Source: Lenisia limosa
Lineage: Eukaryota; Breviatea
NCBI GenBank assembly: GCA_001655205.1
Contig: LPNZ01009878.1
Span: 62,001 to 126,000 of the forward strand
Direction of reading: 5' to 3'
DNA length: 64,000 bases
Translations under genes and position numbers: made by a program
Shown here: in pieces, positions 37,702 to 49,651 of the stretch
Layout: every line of letters begins with the position of its first letter
How positions within the stretch are numbered: position 1 is the first letter of the stretch
Notes under the pieces: model-generated
Database searches by the model: none
The model's input: only the letters and a program-made list of their open reading frames with translations
What the model was told of the DNA's origin: nothing

Positions 37702-38520
37702 TTGAACAATGCCTCAACAACGACTAAACTCGGTGTTTTCTTTCAGTATGGAATAATATCCGCTATTCTTCAATCTTGTAAGCAGAGAAAAGCGACCTCT
37801 AATTGAGAAGGCTTGCAAATATACAGTTCAGCCGACAACAATTAGGACCATTCAGGTCTTAAATATGTTTAAAAACAGCTTGATTGAGGTTGTCTTGTGG
37901 GTCTAAGTGTCAAAATGGACAAAATCTAACCGCGCGAAATCTCGGTGATCTGGGTGATCTCAGTCACAATTGTGTAAAGGACATGTAATTAATGCTACAA
38001 ATGTAATAGCTGCTACTGCCTTGTAATTTTGTTGTGTGTCATGTGTGTGCAAGTTTGTGCAAGTTTATAAGTTGGCAGAGAGCTGGAGAGCAACTGGAGA
38101 GGGGCAAGCTGGTGGTAAGATGCATGATAAGTTGGAGGAAGACTGGAAGACTTGAAGATAACTTAATAGGCAAACAATATTCAGGTTTCAATTGGGAATT
38201 TGAAAACACTGGTTGTTAAAGGAATGCAATACATGACTAATTGTACCTTATTATTGAAACCTATGCTAAATGAAATATCAACCAAAAGTAATTGAACCAC
38301 TCCATTATCAAATCATACATTGGTTACTTAATTACACTCCATTGTCAAAATCCTTAATTACAATCCATTGTCGAAATCATACATTGGTTACTTAACTACA
38401 TTTCAACGAGACAATATAACTATTTACAAAAATAATATTTTTTTAAAAAAACAGCAGTATCAAACATGACATGGCAATAATATAGTTTAAATAGACACCT
38501 TAAATAAATTGGCCGAAAAG
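37702..38520. other. Intergenic region with AT-rich direct repeats
   Basis: This 819-bp stretch lies upstream of the ADAM-like gene and downstream of the next minus-strand gene. No coding exon was found. Between 38301 and 38400, ATCATACATTGGTTACTTAA and TCCATTGTC-type words occur more than once as loose direct repeats. Confidence 0.5.
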
Positions 38521-40173
38521 TTATTCCTTTATGAAACAGAAGCCCGTACAGCAACATGCGCAGCAACAAACTATCATAACCCCTATATCATTAGTAAAAA
38601 ATCATTCAATAGCATATGCTATGTGTGAACCTACCAAAAATTGAGAGCAGATAGAGATGGAAGAAAACAGTAGACGCGTCACAGCTTATGCTTCCTCCAA
38701 TTTTGGACTCCACGTAGTCACAGTCAAACTTTTCGTGCAAATCATGATGTCGATAACTTTCACTTTTCGTATCATCTTCGTAAGACATTGTACATTTTTC
38801 TGGATCTTCTTCTCCTCCTGAAACATGAGGACTCCCTCCAAAATAACAAACCTTCCTCGTAAAGATTTATATCATAGACTGATTTGTAGTAGTATTCAGT
38901 TTCCTGATGACACTTTTTATCATCACCAGAACCTAAGAAGTAAAAATCAATAAATAACGGGATTTTAAGAAAGACCTATTAACAGACCTGTACACTTTTC
39001 TTTTGTTCGAGACTCGTATGTAACCGTCACGTCATACGCAACACATTCTCCCTCTTTTTGGTCGACAAAAATCGGCTCTGTGTCTCCCTAAATGTAAAAA
39101 AACAAAGCAATGAAACAAGTAATGAACAGCGACTTTGGTAAAGCTTGACCGAGAGAAAAGACAATCACAGTCAGTATATATTATCATATCATATGTAGAA
39201 CAAATACATTGATGTTTGTTTGACATTACCTGTTTGTATAATGTACTTAACCTACGCTTGACTTTATCAAAAAGGCGATGAGCAAGATTGCAGTAATGAA
39301 CCCAAGGGCAAAAAGGCAAACTCCAAAATGAAAACGTTCTGGACAATTAAAATGAGATACACAATATTTGGAAGAGAAAACAGTTGGGTATTATAAATGA
39401 ACAAAAAAGAGAGAGTTATATTACTCAGTTTGACAGATATTGCATGTTGGTTTGATTATTCTCTCTCATATATTATATAATTGAAATTTGTAGAAGATTT
39501 AACGCGAATCAAATCAGATAAAGAAGATGGTTAATCGATAATTATATAAAAAGGGTATTCTCACCGAAACTAAACTGACACGATGTTGATCTTGATCTAG
39601 ATCTTGAAGGGGCTTCATTTCGACGTCGCATTACCGGAGGTTCAACTTTTAAGGCGGGGCTTTCAACTGTCTGGTCAAACTACGGTCAATGATACTGCTT
39701 CAATATTTCAAACAAATAGTATACTAGTAATATGATACTATGATATTATATATTATTGACTCCTCACTATTTCTGATTAGGGGGAGAGAATAAAAAAGAT
39801 CGTGTTATCGCCCCGAACAAGATTCAACTTGAATCAAATCCTTTTGCTGCGGTAGTAACGTTTTGGAATGACTTGTGTCTTTAATTTTCACCTCTTGAAA
39901 AGGTTTTGAATCAACTGTCACCTCTTCATACGCTGGAAGTTCTTCATCTGCAAATGTCAACTCAAACTACAATATATGTAGTATGTACACATTACCTCCT
40001 TGCCAACAACAACAAAAAACCTCACCTTTATCTAAAACAGGTATTTGCGCGATTTGGGATTGATATGGCGGAGGAGCTTCCACTGGTGGAGCTGAAGGAC
40101 TTGGCTGTGAGTCCTCGTTCAGGGGCGAATTGAAAGAGGGTGGGGGAGCCGAGTAAGTTGGCTGGTCAACCAT
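38521..40173 (-). CDS. Membrane protein with PY motifs in a disordered N terminus
   Basis: I do not recognise the family. The start ATG 40173 gives MVDQPTYSAPPPSFNSP, then a Pro/Ser-rich cytoplasmic-type region with PPPY (APPVEAPPPYQSQIAQ) and LPAYEE. These resemble PPxY and LPxY motifs that bind WW domains of Nedd4-family ubiquitin ligases. A basic stretch (MRRRNEAPSRSRSRS) precedes a clear TM helix (FGVCLFALGFITAILLIAFL). An acidic, Cys-containing, probably lumenal region follows (GDTEPIFVDQKEGECVAYDV, KKCHQETEYYYKSVYD, DDTKSESYRHHDLHEKFDC). The end is a short hydrophobic Cys-rich stretch (GVMIVCCCACCCTGFCF), possibly a second TM or palmitoylated tail, with stop at 38521-38523. There are about eight exons. 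It is divergent from the gene at 40575. Confidence 0.75.
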
Positions 40174-40574
40174 GGTGGCCTTTGTGACTTGAAACAGTGG
40201 ATTGACAGTAGATCACTCGTGAAATAGGACTGACTGCTGGTGCCTGAGCTATTGAGTACGGAATGCACTGATGACACTCTGTGGGTGGGTGGTTGGTGTG
40301 ATGGAATAAGTTGGGAAAGAAGAATGGAGGGAGGTGGAGGACTGGACGTCAGATTTTCAGGGCAGAGGGTTGGGAAGTTAGTAATTTTAACTTGAAAATA
40401 ATTACAGAGTACCACAAAAATGTTTGAGTTGTGAATGTAATCCAGTTGTGATCGATCTCTGTAAGTGGTGTTAGTGTGAGTGAGATAGAGTGAATAATTA
40501 TATAACAACATACAGGCAGGAAAAAAGGGGGGGGGGTATCTCGGACCTCGGACACGGACAATTCAGAAGTCACC
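40174..40574. promoter_or_regulatory. Divergent intergenic region
   Basis: There is 401 bp between the start codons of the PY-motif protein and the small secretory protein. It contains a run of nine G near 40530. No named motif was seen. Confidence 0.4.
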
Positions 40575-41701
40575 ATGACACAGATCTTCATCTTCAGTCT
40601 TCTTTTATGTGTGTTCTGTTGTGGAGCAACAAAGTAAGATACTTCTTTTTCTATCTAGGCTTACCTTTGTGGTGTGTATATAGGTGGAACGACCACAGCT
40701 TACCCTCCAATAACTGACGAAGATGTTGTTTCGACAGAGTATTTAGCAGAAAGAGTTTGTGAAATATGTTTTCTGTTTGCTTATTGATTAGATTAATGCA
40801 AATCATACAAAAATAAATGCAACAAGGAATGCAATTCAGGACGTGATCGATCATCATGAGAGACGTTTGTCATTTATTTTCTTTAATCTTCAGGGATGGA
40901 CTGCTTTATTCGTGGGATTCCAGCCGATTACCCAGACCTAACTTCTACAATTTCAAATGTCAAGGTTTATACTGATAGAACAGAAGCAGATCTTACCCTT
41001 ATTGTAAGATGGGTTGAGGTTCAGTCGGAGAAAGTGTATCTTCTTTTCGTGTGGTTTTTTATTTTGAAAGAAATATTGAGTTTGTGAAGCATATCATATG
41101 TAGGATCTCAATATTGGCATTTTTGGCCTGAAGAATATTTGTGATTAGTATTTGAGCTGAGGTCGAGAGTCTTAATGAAACAATGCAATGTGATGTCAGG
41201 TCGAGGCAATCCTGGAAAGCGTTTTTTTTACACCTGTCTACCATTCTTAATATATGATCACGGAGTGGAGGCTTCTGTGAAATACTATATGATAATATAT
41301 GATATATATATAATATATAGTGCATTGTACAACAGGTATGATATATAGTGCATTTTACAACAGGTATGATATATAGTGCATTATACAACAGGTGTGCATT
41401 ATACAACAGGTATGATATATAGTGCATATCATATAGTAGTATAAACATTTGAATCCTTTTTTCCTTTCATCCTGATAGATGTGGAGCTATTACGAGGTCT
41501 CTTTTGGTATTCTATTATTCACTATTCTCAGGGCTCATGTCCTGTGGGTAAGACAAAAGCAACTTTTTCAAACCCGCAAATCTGCTACTTTAATTCAGGG
41601 TGGATCTTGACCCCTTGTGTTTGATCTAATATGTAATATGTTTGTCTATTTAATTGTATCTGCAGACTCTATATTCCTGGATAGGAGTTCTGATTGAGTA
41701 A
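40575..41701 (+). CDS. Small secretory-pathway membrane protein, unidentified
   Basis: ATG 40575 begins a good signal peptide (MTQIFIFSLLLCVFCCGAT) ended by a GTAAG donor near 40634. Later exons can be read as VYTDRTEADLTLI with donor GTAAGA at about 41004, then MWSYYEVSFGILLFTILRAH (a TM helix) and TLYSWIGVLIE with stop TAA 41699-41701. The exon near 40683-40745 (a frame reads TAYPPITDEDVVST) does not join in phase with exon 1 using the splice sites I can see, so the middle of the gene is unresolved. The layout of signal peptide, short lumenal part and C-terminal helix suggests a type I ER or plasma membrane protein. Resemblance to a translocon-associated subunit was considered but is not supported well enough. 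Confidence 0.5.
41313..41428 (+). repeat. 28-bp intronic tandem repeat carrying CAG|GTATGA
   Basis: About four copies, the last ones truncated, of a unit containing TATAGTGCATT and ACAACAGGTATGAT lie in the intron before the TM exon of the small secretory gene. Each unit holds a strong potential donor. Confidence 0.75.
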
Positions 41702-41779
41702 AACATGGTTTTGAAAGATCCTGTATTCGCAGAATAGCTTAATTCCACAAATAAATAAATAAACGAAAACAATAACTTA

Positions 41780-43658
41780 TTACACATTCCTTGTTCCGTA
41801 ATCAGACTGATCAAATGATCCATAAGAAGACTCTGAGCTCAATGGTGACGCTGGCTCCTGTGTCATTTCTAGAAAGTAAACAGAGCCAAGAATCCTTCCC
41901 CATTTTTATAGTAATTGGGATAATACTTGACCTATTTTCCTTGGGAAATCACGTAGCAAATCGGTCAAGACTTATCCCAGTCACTGTATATCAGTATGAT
42001 ATGACAAAAATAGATGCACCACACTCAAGGCCTTCACATACCTTCAATCCACTCTCCCATCGCACTGACAACCGTACTTTCAGACTACAAATGTAATCTA
42101 CGTCAGAAAAACTTTACATAGTAGGAGCAGAACGATAATAACGTAGTGTGTTCATTGACGTAAAAAAATCACAAATGAGGGAGTGAACCCAATACGTCAA
42201 TAACGTGAACCACTGATAAAAGTGGTTTACATAATAAGAAGAACGTTAAAACTGTAATGGTTTAATTGTATACAGTGATGAATAATATTTCAGACATTTG
42301 TATTCATGAAGCAATACTCAGAAGCCCAATTTACATCTTTTTATTTGTTAATTAAGAGAAATTGAAAGAGAAATCCTGGATGGAAAAAAAGAAATATAAA
42401 AATGAATTAACTCACCATTGAATGGGTTGTTTGGGGTTCAACTTTTCTTGTACTTCTCACCAAATATGAGGATTTTGCAAGATCTCGCTTTGAGGCTCTA
42501 AATTATTATTCCACATCAAGGGATTATAGTAAGTAACAACAACAAACCTCATTTCTCTCACTGTACTTGCAGAAGTCCACGATGGTAATAATTCAGGATT
42601 AGGAAACAAAACTTCGTTCGGAATTGTTTCATTTTCATCAGTTGATTGGTCATAATCTATAAAATCAAACAACCAAAAAGATATGACCTGATTCCAACCT
42701 TCAAACTCATTTGTTTCTTCTGAAAACACCACCTTCCCTAACTGGGTGACAATATTAAAATAAAAACAGAAATAAATACACTAAATTGCTGACAGCTCTC
42801 TCAATATATATATGACAAAGCCACCTACCTCCAGATTTCTTCACAGAAGTCTGGGTTTGCATGTCACAGTCTACCAAGGTCAACAGAATATTAAAATGGA
42901 AACACATCTTGACTAACTCACCTAAATCAGATATTGAAACGGGTTGGCTCTCCAGGGGCGCAGGCTTCTCACATATTCTGCCAACGATGTAGTTATCGCT
43001 GAGGGAATGTTCCAACCTAAAGTTAGCAAAACACAAATACTGAACTAAGCTGTTCCACTTAAAAGCTTCTTGTACCCCATGCGAGAGAGACTCTCGAAGA
43101 AGGGGGTGGCTCCGATTGCAAAGAGAGACTTGAGACCACTTTGACCCTGAAACTAATTTGGTAAATAACCAGTACTCATATCGCGATAATAAAGACGAGT
43201 CATACCATGACGTCGTTGCTTGACTGGTTTATTTGCTGCCTCCAGCCTGAGGGTATTCATCCGAACAGTGTGGGGTGAAGGTGCATCAATAGTGTCAGAG
43301 GCTATGGCAGAAACTGAAAAGAGTTAGAATTAATAAGTGGTGTACTGTACTGAAGTCAAGGTAATGTCAGATTATTCCATTGAGAGGGATCAAAAACAGA
43401 AAGATATGAAGTCCCGGCTAACTTGAGCTTGAAAATGATGCAGCAGCAAATGAAGCATAATTTGGTCCTTCACCAATCTCCAACTCAGCTTCTTCCTCTC
43501 TGTATCATAAGATTCATGAGACGGATCAGAAATAATTAGAATATGCCCTTTTTTGGGGAAAGACCATACATTTCCACATCCTCCTTTTCTGAAATGTTGT
43601 GCTTCCCTTCAGGAGGCAGTGACAACAAAGCGGACACTCGCATTTGCTCCCCGTCCAT
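41780..43658 (-). CDS. Acidic, mostly disordered protein of unknown function
   Basis: No family is recognised. The start ATG 43658 gives MDGEQMRVSALLSLPPEGKH. Later exons are EEEAELEIGEGPNYASFAAA, then SAIASDTIDAPSPHTVRMNT, then GQSGLKSLFAIGATPFFESL, LEHSLSDNYIVGRICEKP, DCDMQTQTSVKKSGG, VVFSEETNEFEGWNQ and DYDQSTDENETIPNEVLF. The donor after TVREMR joins to ASKRDLAKSSYLVRSTRK, then HSM, a 43-nt exon (SESTVVSAMGEWIE) and the last exon EMTQEPASPLSSESSYGSFD ending at TAA 41780-41782. Splice phases agree through the 3' half, which supports the model. The protein is about 330 residues, Ser/Glu-rich, with no TM segment or signal peptide seen. A polyadenylation-like AATAAATAAATA lies just downstream (about 41750). 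Confidence 0.68.
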
Positions 43659-44178
43659 TTTGTCAGCAGTTTGCGGTTATTTTCTGGATTTCAAAATAGC
43701 TAGTGAGCTAGTGTGCCTCTCAGCACTCAGTTATCAGCTTGATGATGAGGGTGAGGTGGGGAGTGTATACTGCAAGCTGAGTTTGTGTTGGGGGGTTTGT
43801 GGGTGTATGCAAGGTGGGGTTACACCTATAGCACCTATTGTCAGTCAACCTTATAGCAGCCTTATAGTTGGTTTTAACTGGGTTTTGACTGGGTTTGGGG
43901 GTTTCGGTTTTGAGTTTGGTTGGGGGGGGGGGGTTTATCCCGGGCCGCAATTGCGCCTGTCCCCTTTTTTACCGATTTTGTGTTTTGTCGCTACTTCGCC
44001 ACTGTAACCGCAAGCTCCAAACCTTCTTGGCATTTATGTGCTTATGCACAAGATGTGTTGTTTGCAATACTCAATTTAGTTGTAACGCAAGGGAGAAATC
44101 TTATAAAATACAAATTAAAATGTATTAAATTAGTAATATAGTTCCAAAATTCCCAAAACATCACACCAAAACGTCACA
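43659..44178. other. Intergenic region with G-rich plus strand
   Basis: This 520-bp stretch separates two minus-strand genes. From about 43785 to 43935 the plus strand is strongly G/T biased, with several GGG tracts and one run of ten or more G. No coding exon with support was seen, although a long frame crosses it by chance. Confidence 0.5.
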
Positions 44179-46145
44179 TTAAAATTCCCAATTTTGAGGA
44201 GTGAACTCCACTCCTTCCAACCTAAAAATAGGTAAAAAAAAATATATAATAAAGACTACTTATCTATATAATGAAAAAACAAGGCCTACTTGTGGTCAAG
44301 GACTTGCTTGTCAGGCATCAGAATATCCCCTTTGCTGTTGAAAACTGTAATGTCTAAACGATGTCATAATATTAAAAATCAATAGGCCTCAATTGGTAGT
44401 GGGATGTCATATTTCCATATTTCAAATTCTATTACTCTCAAACAGTCATTCCCAATACATCACCTATTATTATTTGACCAATGAAAAGTCAAACAGAATT
44501 CCACAAACAGGATGCCGTCACGCCGTCATGCTCAACGGACTTCAAGGCAACGAACTCACCACTTCGTCCCGGTATCAGTTTAAGTGACGAAAACCCTCTA
44601 ACAGGAATAGCATCCTGTAACAGTTAGTCTCTGAAGACAGGGAATTATTACAAGACCTCCATTACCCAACATACCCCGACAGTAATATGCCGTACAAATG
44701 AAAAGTTTTCATTTGCCGTGAATAAGAGGTTTGTTCCACGAACTTCGTCAAGATCTAAAGATAAATAGACGTTTCGGGGACATTGTAAGGATCTTTATTT
44801 GTATTTCGCTTAGTTTTATAAAAAAGAAAAGAAGATATGCTCAACTTGCTTTTAGGGTGCATACCTTCATCATATGGCTCCCTAGATGCCCTTCTTGGGG
44901 CAAAATACCATTTCTAAAAGGTCAGTTAAATATGATTTCGTACAATTTACCTTTTGAGAAGCGTCCCACACTCCAGACTCGTGAAGCAAATAACTAGGAG
45001 GTATCAGTAATGGAAAAAAGGAAAAGACGTAATTGAAGTTCTCAAACTCACCCGGGGAATTCATATCCAGCTTCCTTTCTCATAGAATTGTAGTTATCAA
45101 CCCAGTTGATATTTTCTATTGTTCCAAGGGGTGAAATTGTCTTAATCCATTGAGGATGATCGTTAACATACTCCTAGAGTGTTACGGAAAGAAAGTAGCT
45201 TGGGGAAACGAAAGTGACCCCACAACAATTTACGTTATACAGGCGCTTACTCCTTTTGCAGTCGAGAACTCCTTGCCAAATCCACCAACAACCAATTTGT
45301 TGCCCTTCACCGTACACCATTCCGCCTTAAATCCTGAGGGTTCAATTAACGCCATTTTTGTTTGAAGACAAACGGCAACAGAGATTAGTAAAAATAATAG
45401 GTAACACTATAGTATACAGATACATATATCAAACCTTTTTCAACGTTTCCATCTCCGTCTCGCAAAATATAGCGAGCTATTATTTTTTCTGGAGTAACTT
45501 CATAGACTAAACAATTAGTTTTTACTGACTCTAAACAAGTGTGAACAATGGAGCAGAAGGACCCAGAATACCTATTCCTGACCTATCGTCAAATGAATAC
45601 ATCTTGTTATTAAACCAGCATAAATCACTCAACTCCATTCCTCGACCTCCTTCTGACAGCTTAGAGACCAGTTCAAACTAAAAATGAGCTGTGAGAAACT
45701 ACATACATGTACATACCACATCATGAACTTCAACATCATAAGCACCACTAGAGGGGTCTCTGAAAAGCTTCGCTCTAACAAAATTTGCCTTCCACTTTGT
45801 TGAATATTCATCCTAATACAGTCAGGAAAAATTAGATTCATTTAAAAATTGCACTTCTTACTTACTTTTCCTGGGACTTTGCTTGAATGATCCAAATCAG
45901 TAACCATTAAAATATTCCAAGGTTGATTTTCTGCGGGAACTAAAGGTCCAAATGCAGATGGGGGTTGCCTACATATTCAGCAAAATGAAAGAGCTTCTCA
46001 AACGCAATAGTCAATATCAAAATGTCACAATTTTAACTTTAACCACATACAGCTGCATGAGAAATGTGAACAGCAAGATTATGAAGAAGATACTCGCTCC
46101 TATCACAATTTTGTTCCGCTGCTGTGTCTGGACGGAGTTCATCAT
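44179..46145 (-). CDS. CANT1: Calcium-activated nucleotidase (CANT1/apyrase family)
   Basis: CANT1 enzymes are Golgi/ER or secreted Ca2+-dependent nucleotidases that hydrolyse UDP and GDP released during glycosylation. From ATG 46145 a short cytoplasmic tail ([12 protein letters not shown]) and a signal anchor ([18 protein letters not shown]) make it type II. The propeller starts with [17 protein letters not shown], then [111 protein letters not shown] and [18 protein letters not shown] with stop at 44179. [11 protein letters not shown].......VGG.GKE and HES.WD are family signatures, and the EGVEF ending matches vertebrate CANT1. It is divergent from the gene at 46464 (318 bp). Confidence 0.93.
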
Positions 46146-46463
46146 TTTCTACTATTACGTCAAATGGGACAAATTGTGAACAAAAATTATTCATTAGCTA
46201 ACCGGTTCAAACGAGCAGGCTAAGAACGAAAACGAAAGCACCTTTTCCTGGTCCACCCTAATCAACACCAGCTCAAGTCACCTTCAATAATCTCTTCTTA
46301 AATGAATGATCGGGGAAGAAAGGGTGATCATATAGATCCTGTTACTTTTTTAATTTTTGTAATTTATTATATTTTTTCACAAAGAAAAAAGAACAAGGTG
46401 TTTCTGTGTTATATTTGTTGATTCGTCTTCAGTTCACCTTCACTCCAGAGGCCAGTTAATAAG
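46146..46463. promoter_or_regulatory. Divergent intergenic region, CANT1 / acidic coiled-coil gene
   Basis: There is 318 bp between start codons. It is AT-rich around 46345-46390. No named motif. Confidence 0.4.
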
Positions 46464-49400
46464 ATGGAGATGGAAGCAATGAAAGATCCCATTGCCTCAG
46501 CGGCAGCCCAAGCAGCAACATCTTCTGCTGTTATGGCTGTGTTCGGACAGAGTGCTGGCGCTGGTGACGATGCTCTTGATATGATGCCTTCCTTCATGCA
46601 TCCAATCTTTAATTCTGTTGAAGGAGCTCAGGATGATAAAGTAAGTTATTGTTCTAGTGTTTTGTTTCTTTTTTTTATTATTTATTAAATTAGGTCCCAA
46701 TGCTTCCTGGAATGAAGAAGACCTTTTACAATAATGACGAGTGGGAAGCTGCTGAAGAGATCTGGGAAACTAAGGACCCCGTTGCCGTTGCTTACTTTGC
46801 ATCAATGAACGAAATGCTGAAGAAGGAAGCTGAGGAAGAGGCTGAAGCGATGGAGCTTGACCAAAAAGCTCTTCAAAGGGAAGCTGAAAGTGCAAGATTA
46901 AAAATGATTGAATCGTTAAGGAAAGAAGGGTACGACCAGGCAGTGGAAGAGATGAAGAAAGTTGACAAAGTGCTTGAGGAGAAGAAGGTCGTGAGAATGA
47001 TCAAGGGAAAGAGAATGTTGAGAACCATTAAGGTTATTGAAGTTGCTCCAGTGGAAGATGTGGAGATAGATGATGAAGATTTCCTTACTCAGGTTGAATA
47101 TCTCGACAAACTTGGGATTCCCTACGAAGAAGAGGAAGAGGTGGTGGAGGGAGAGGAAGAGGAAGAGAACGCGGGAATCCCCGATTCCTTTGTTTCTAAG
47201 AAACGAGCTATCGCTGTTGTACCTTTTGCTGAAGAGGTGAGTCAAAGAAGGGTCTTTGAACAGCAGTTTGTTTTCCAAAGTCGTACTCGTGTTGTTTTCC
47301 TTCATCTTCTCCTTTGTTTTCAACTTTAAATAACCATTTTAGCTTGCTTACCGTGCGATTACTGACAAAATGAACCACCCCTCCAGCCTCAGAACAGTCC
47401 TTAGATCTCTCCACCCTGAGCAGGTTTGCCTCATTTTATCTTTGTGTTCTTTGATTTCGTTTTTCTTTTTCTACCACTGTATCTATTTTTGTTGATGATT
47501 TCTCCATTAAAATAGCTTATTGCCTTGAACACTTTACTTTTTCATTTATTGAAAACAGCTTGCAGCCATTGCTTGCCGTAGTATCCTGAAGTCTGCCCCT
47601 GGAAGTGCACCTCTTTTGAATACGGTCCTTCCCTCGGATGATTCTGGCGAAAGTATCAAGTCCTTCAAAGACCTTTGTAAAACAGTAAGCGTGCTTTAGT
47701 TGGTAAACTAAGTATTCGTAGAGCGAACTGTTTTATCCCTCTTACCCTCATATTTATCTTTTAGGCAATTCGCGTATGTTGTGCAGCTGCCTCCGAAAAG
47801 ACCACACACTTTACTATCAAAAATCCAACCGAAGAACAAATCTTGGCAAAAGTAAGGACGGGTCACCTGCTTTGTTGTGGCATGGACTTTTCAAATCAGT
47901 TCGAACATTCGTGGAAATATTGTAAAAATCGATAATGTATTTAGTATTGTCTGAAATAAAGTGCTGTTAATGTGCTAGTTATTTTGTGTTGTCGTTGGCA
48001 AAGTTGGATATTCGAAGCACTCTATTCTTTATTGCGCGTCATATTAAACGTGAATCACACCACTTTTGCCTCTTTTACTCCTTTCTCAAAATCGACTTAA
48101 GAGTCATTCTCCAAGGAAGGCCTCTTCCAGGCCCCTTCTTCGATAGTTAATCTGCTATTGGAGACAGCTTTTTGAAACCCTGCAGATATTTGGATTTTGA
48201 ATATTAATTTTCACATATGTGAACTATCTTTTCCATGGAGTGATTTTTTAACCCATATTAATCCACTATGAGATCAGATGTCCAACTGATATGATGAGGG
48301 TTCATCCCGAGTGTATCAGAGTATTGAGACTTGTCAGAGTGAATATGAGCAATCTAGTAGATATCAGCATATTGTTTTGTTTTAAGAAAAATAACATAAA
48401 TAAATTGATTACATATATTACAACTCAGGAAACTGAAACTCGTGTACCTAATGCCGATGATGTTGCTGAATGTGTTTTATCTGCTTGTAAACGAGTGACT
48501 GTTCTCATCCAAGTGGCCTTAGCAGGTTGGTATCTCACATTTTATTAGTATTACAAACTATGCCATTGTTTGACTTTCGCAGCTCATGACTTTAATTCTG
48601 CGCTGTCCTTCTTGACCAGCTCTCTCCCTTGGGTGGACAGGCTATCTTTTGCTGCTTCTTCAATCAAATCTCATGGCACCCTCTTCCCACCCAACGCTCC
48701 TAATATTAAAAAATCGTGGGTTTTTCAATTTTAATGTCAATCATGCTTCCACTAGTAACCCTGTAGACCTTTCCATGCCCCCTCATGCCCCCCTACCCTT
48801 CCCCATTTGCCAGTGTGCCTTATTGCGGTTTGGGTTGATCTGGAAGACAGCTTACAAACGTGCAGCTCTGAAGCGAAGAACCTTCCTTGGATGGTTTGTT
48901 TGTTGTTTGAGGACACTGAAAGCTTTTTAAAAAATAATCTTGTTGTAGACTGTTGCGTTAGCAGTAAGAGCGTTTGAAGACCGTCCGTTATTTTCCAATT
49001 CTATGGGATTACTCAGAGGTCGAATTGAGGTTTGTTAACAACTATAAATCTTATTGATGACTGATGTGTTGTTATATTGTTCATATTGTCAGGTCAAACC
49101 GCCAATTTTGGATGAGACTAATCTTGATGATGAAGAACGGCTTACATCGATCAACAATCCAGAAGGTTTGGCTCAAAAATGGAGGATACTTTTAGGCTAT
49201 TTTTTTCAACTATTTTTGTTCCTGTTATTGTGAATTTTCATTTCTTTAGAGCCAGAAGGAAGGACAGTTCAAGGACCAGCCTGGTTGCCGCCATGGGTTC
49301 TTGCTCAAAAGGAGTTCAGACAAGAAACAGAAAACAGAGTCCATGCACAGGTTTGTTTCTTGATTGGGTGTGTTTTATTTTGTCAATGGAAATAACACTC

Positions 49401-49651
49401 ATGTTTTGTTTGTAAAGCAAGTTATTTTTAATTAATAAATAGAAAGAGGTTTAACTTTCCAGTTCGGTGATGTCACTCAAGTGGAGTATGCTAAGAAGGC
49501 GGACCTCTGGGATCTGCAACTGTCTCAGCTTACCAGGCCCAACGTTGATCCTTGGAGTATGGAATTACCGCCTGAAGAAATAGCAAGGCTCAAGCGAAAA
49601 GAAGAGCTTCTTCTTAAACGTAATGCTGAACAAATGGAAAAAAATTCTTAG
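46464..49651 (+). CDS. Acidic coiled-coil protein of unknown function
   Basis: No family is recognised. ATG 46464 gives MEMEAMKDPIASAAAQAATS, spliced into one unusually long exon (about 46695-47236). This exon encodes a Glu-rich coiled coil (EMLKKEAEEEAEAMELDQKA, GYDQAVEEMKKVDKVLEEKK) and an acidic cluster (EEEEEVVEGEEEEENAG). More globular exons follow: LAYRAITDKMNHPSSLRTVL, LAAIACRSILKSAPGSAPLL, AIRVCCAAASEKTTHFTIKN, ADDVAECVLSACKRVTVLIQ and ALAVRAFEDRPLFSNSMGLL. The end reads GPAWLPPWVLAQKEFRQETE, FGDVTQVEYAKKADLWDLQL and RLKRKEELLLKRNAEQMEKN, with stop TAG 49649-49651. A long intron of about 570 bp (47853-48430) is unusual here. No signal peptide or TM segment was seen, so the protein is probably cytosolic or nuclear. 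Confidence 0.75.

Noticed and set aside
43543-44007. 154-codon open frame on the plus strand
   Set aside because: It runs antisense over the first exon of the acidic gene and then through a G/T-rich low-complexity stretch. Its composition is unlike neighbouring proteins and it has no matching splice or family signal.
46916-47323. 135-codon open frame on the minus strand
   Set aside because: It is the antisense shadow of the long Glu/Lys-rich exon of the coiled-coil gene. Such purine-rich exons rarely produce stops on the other strand.
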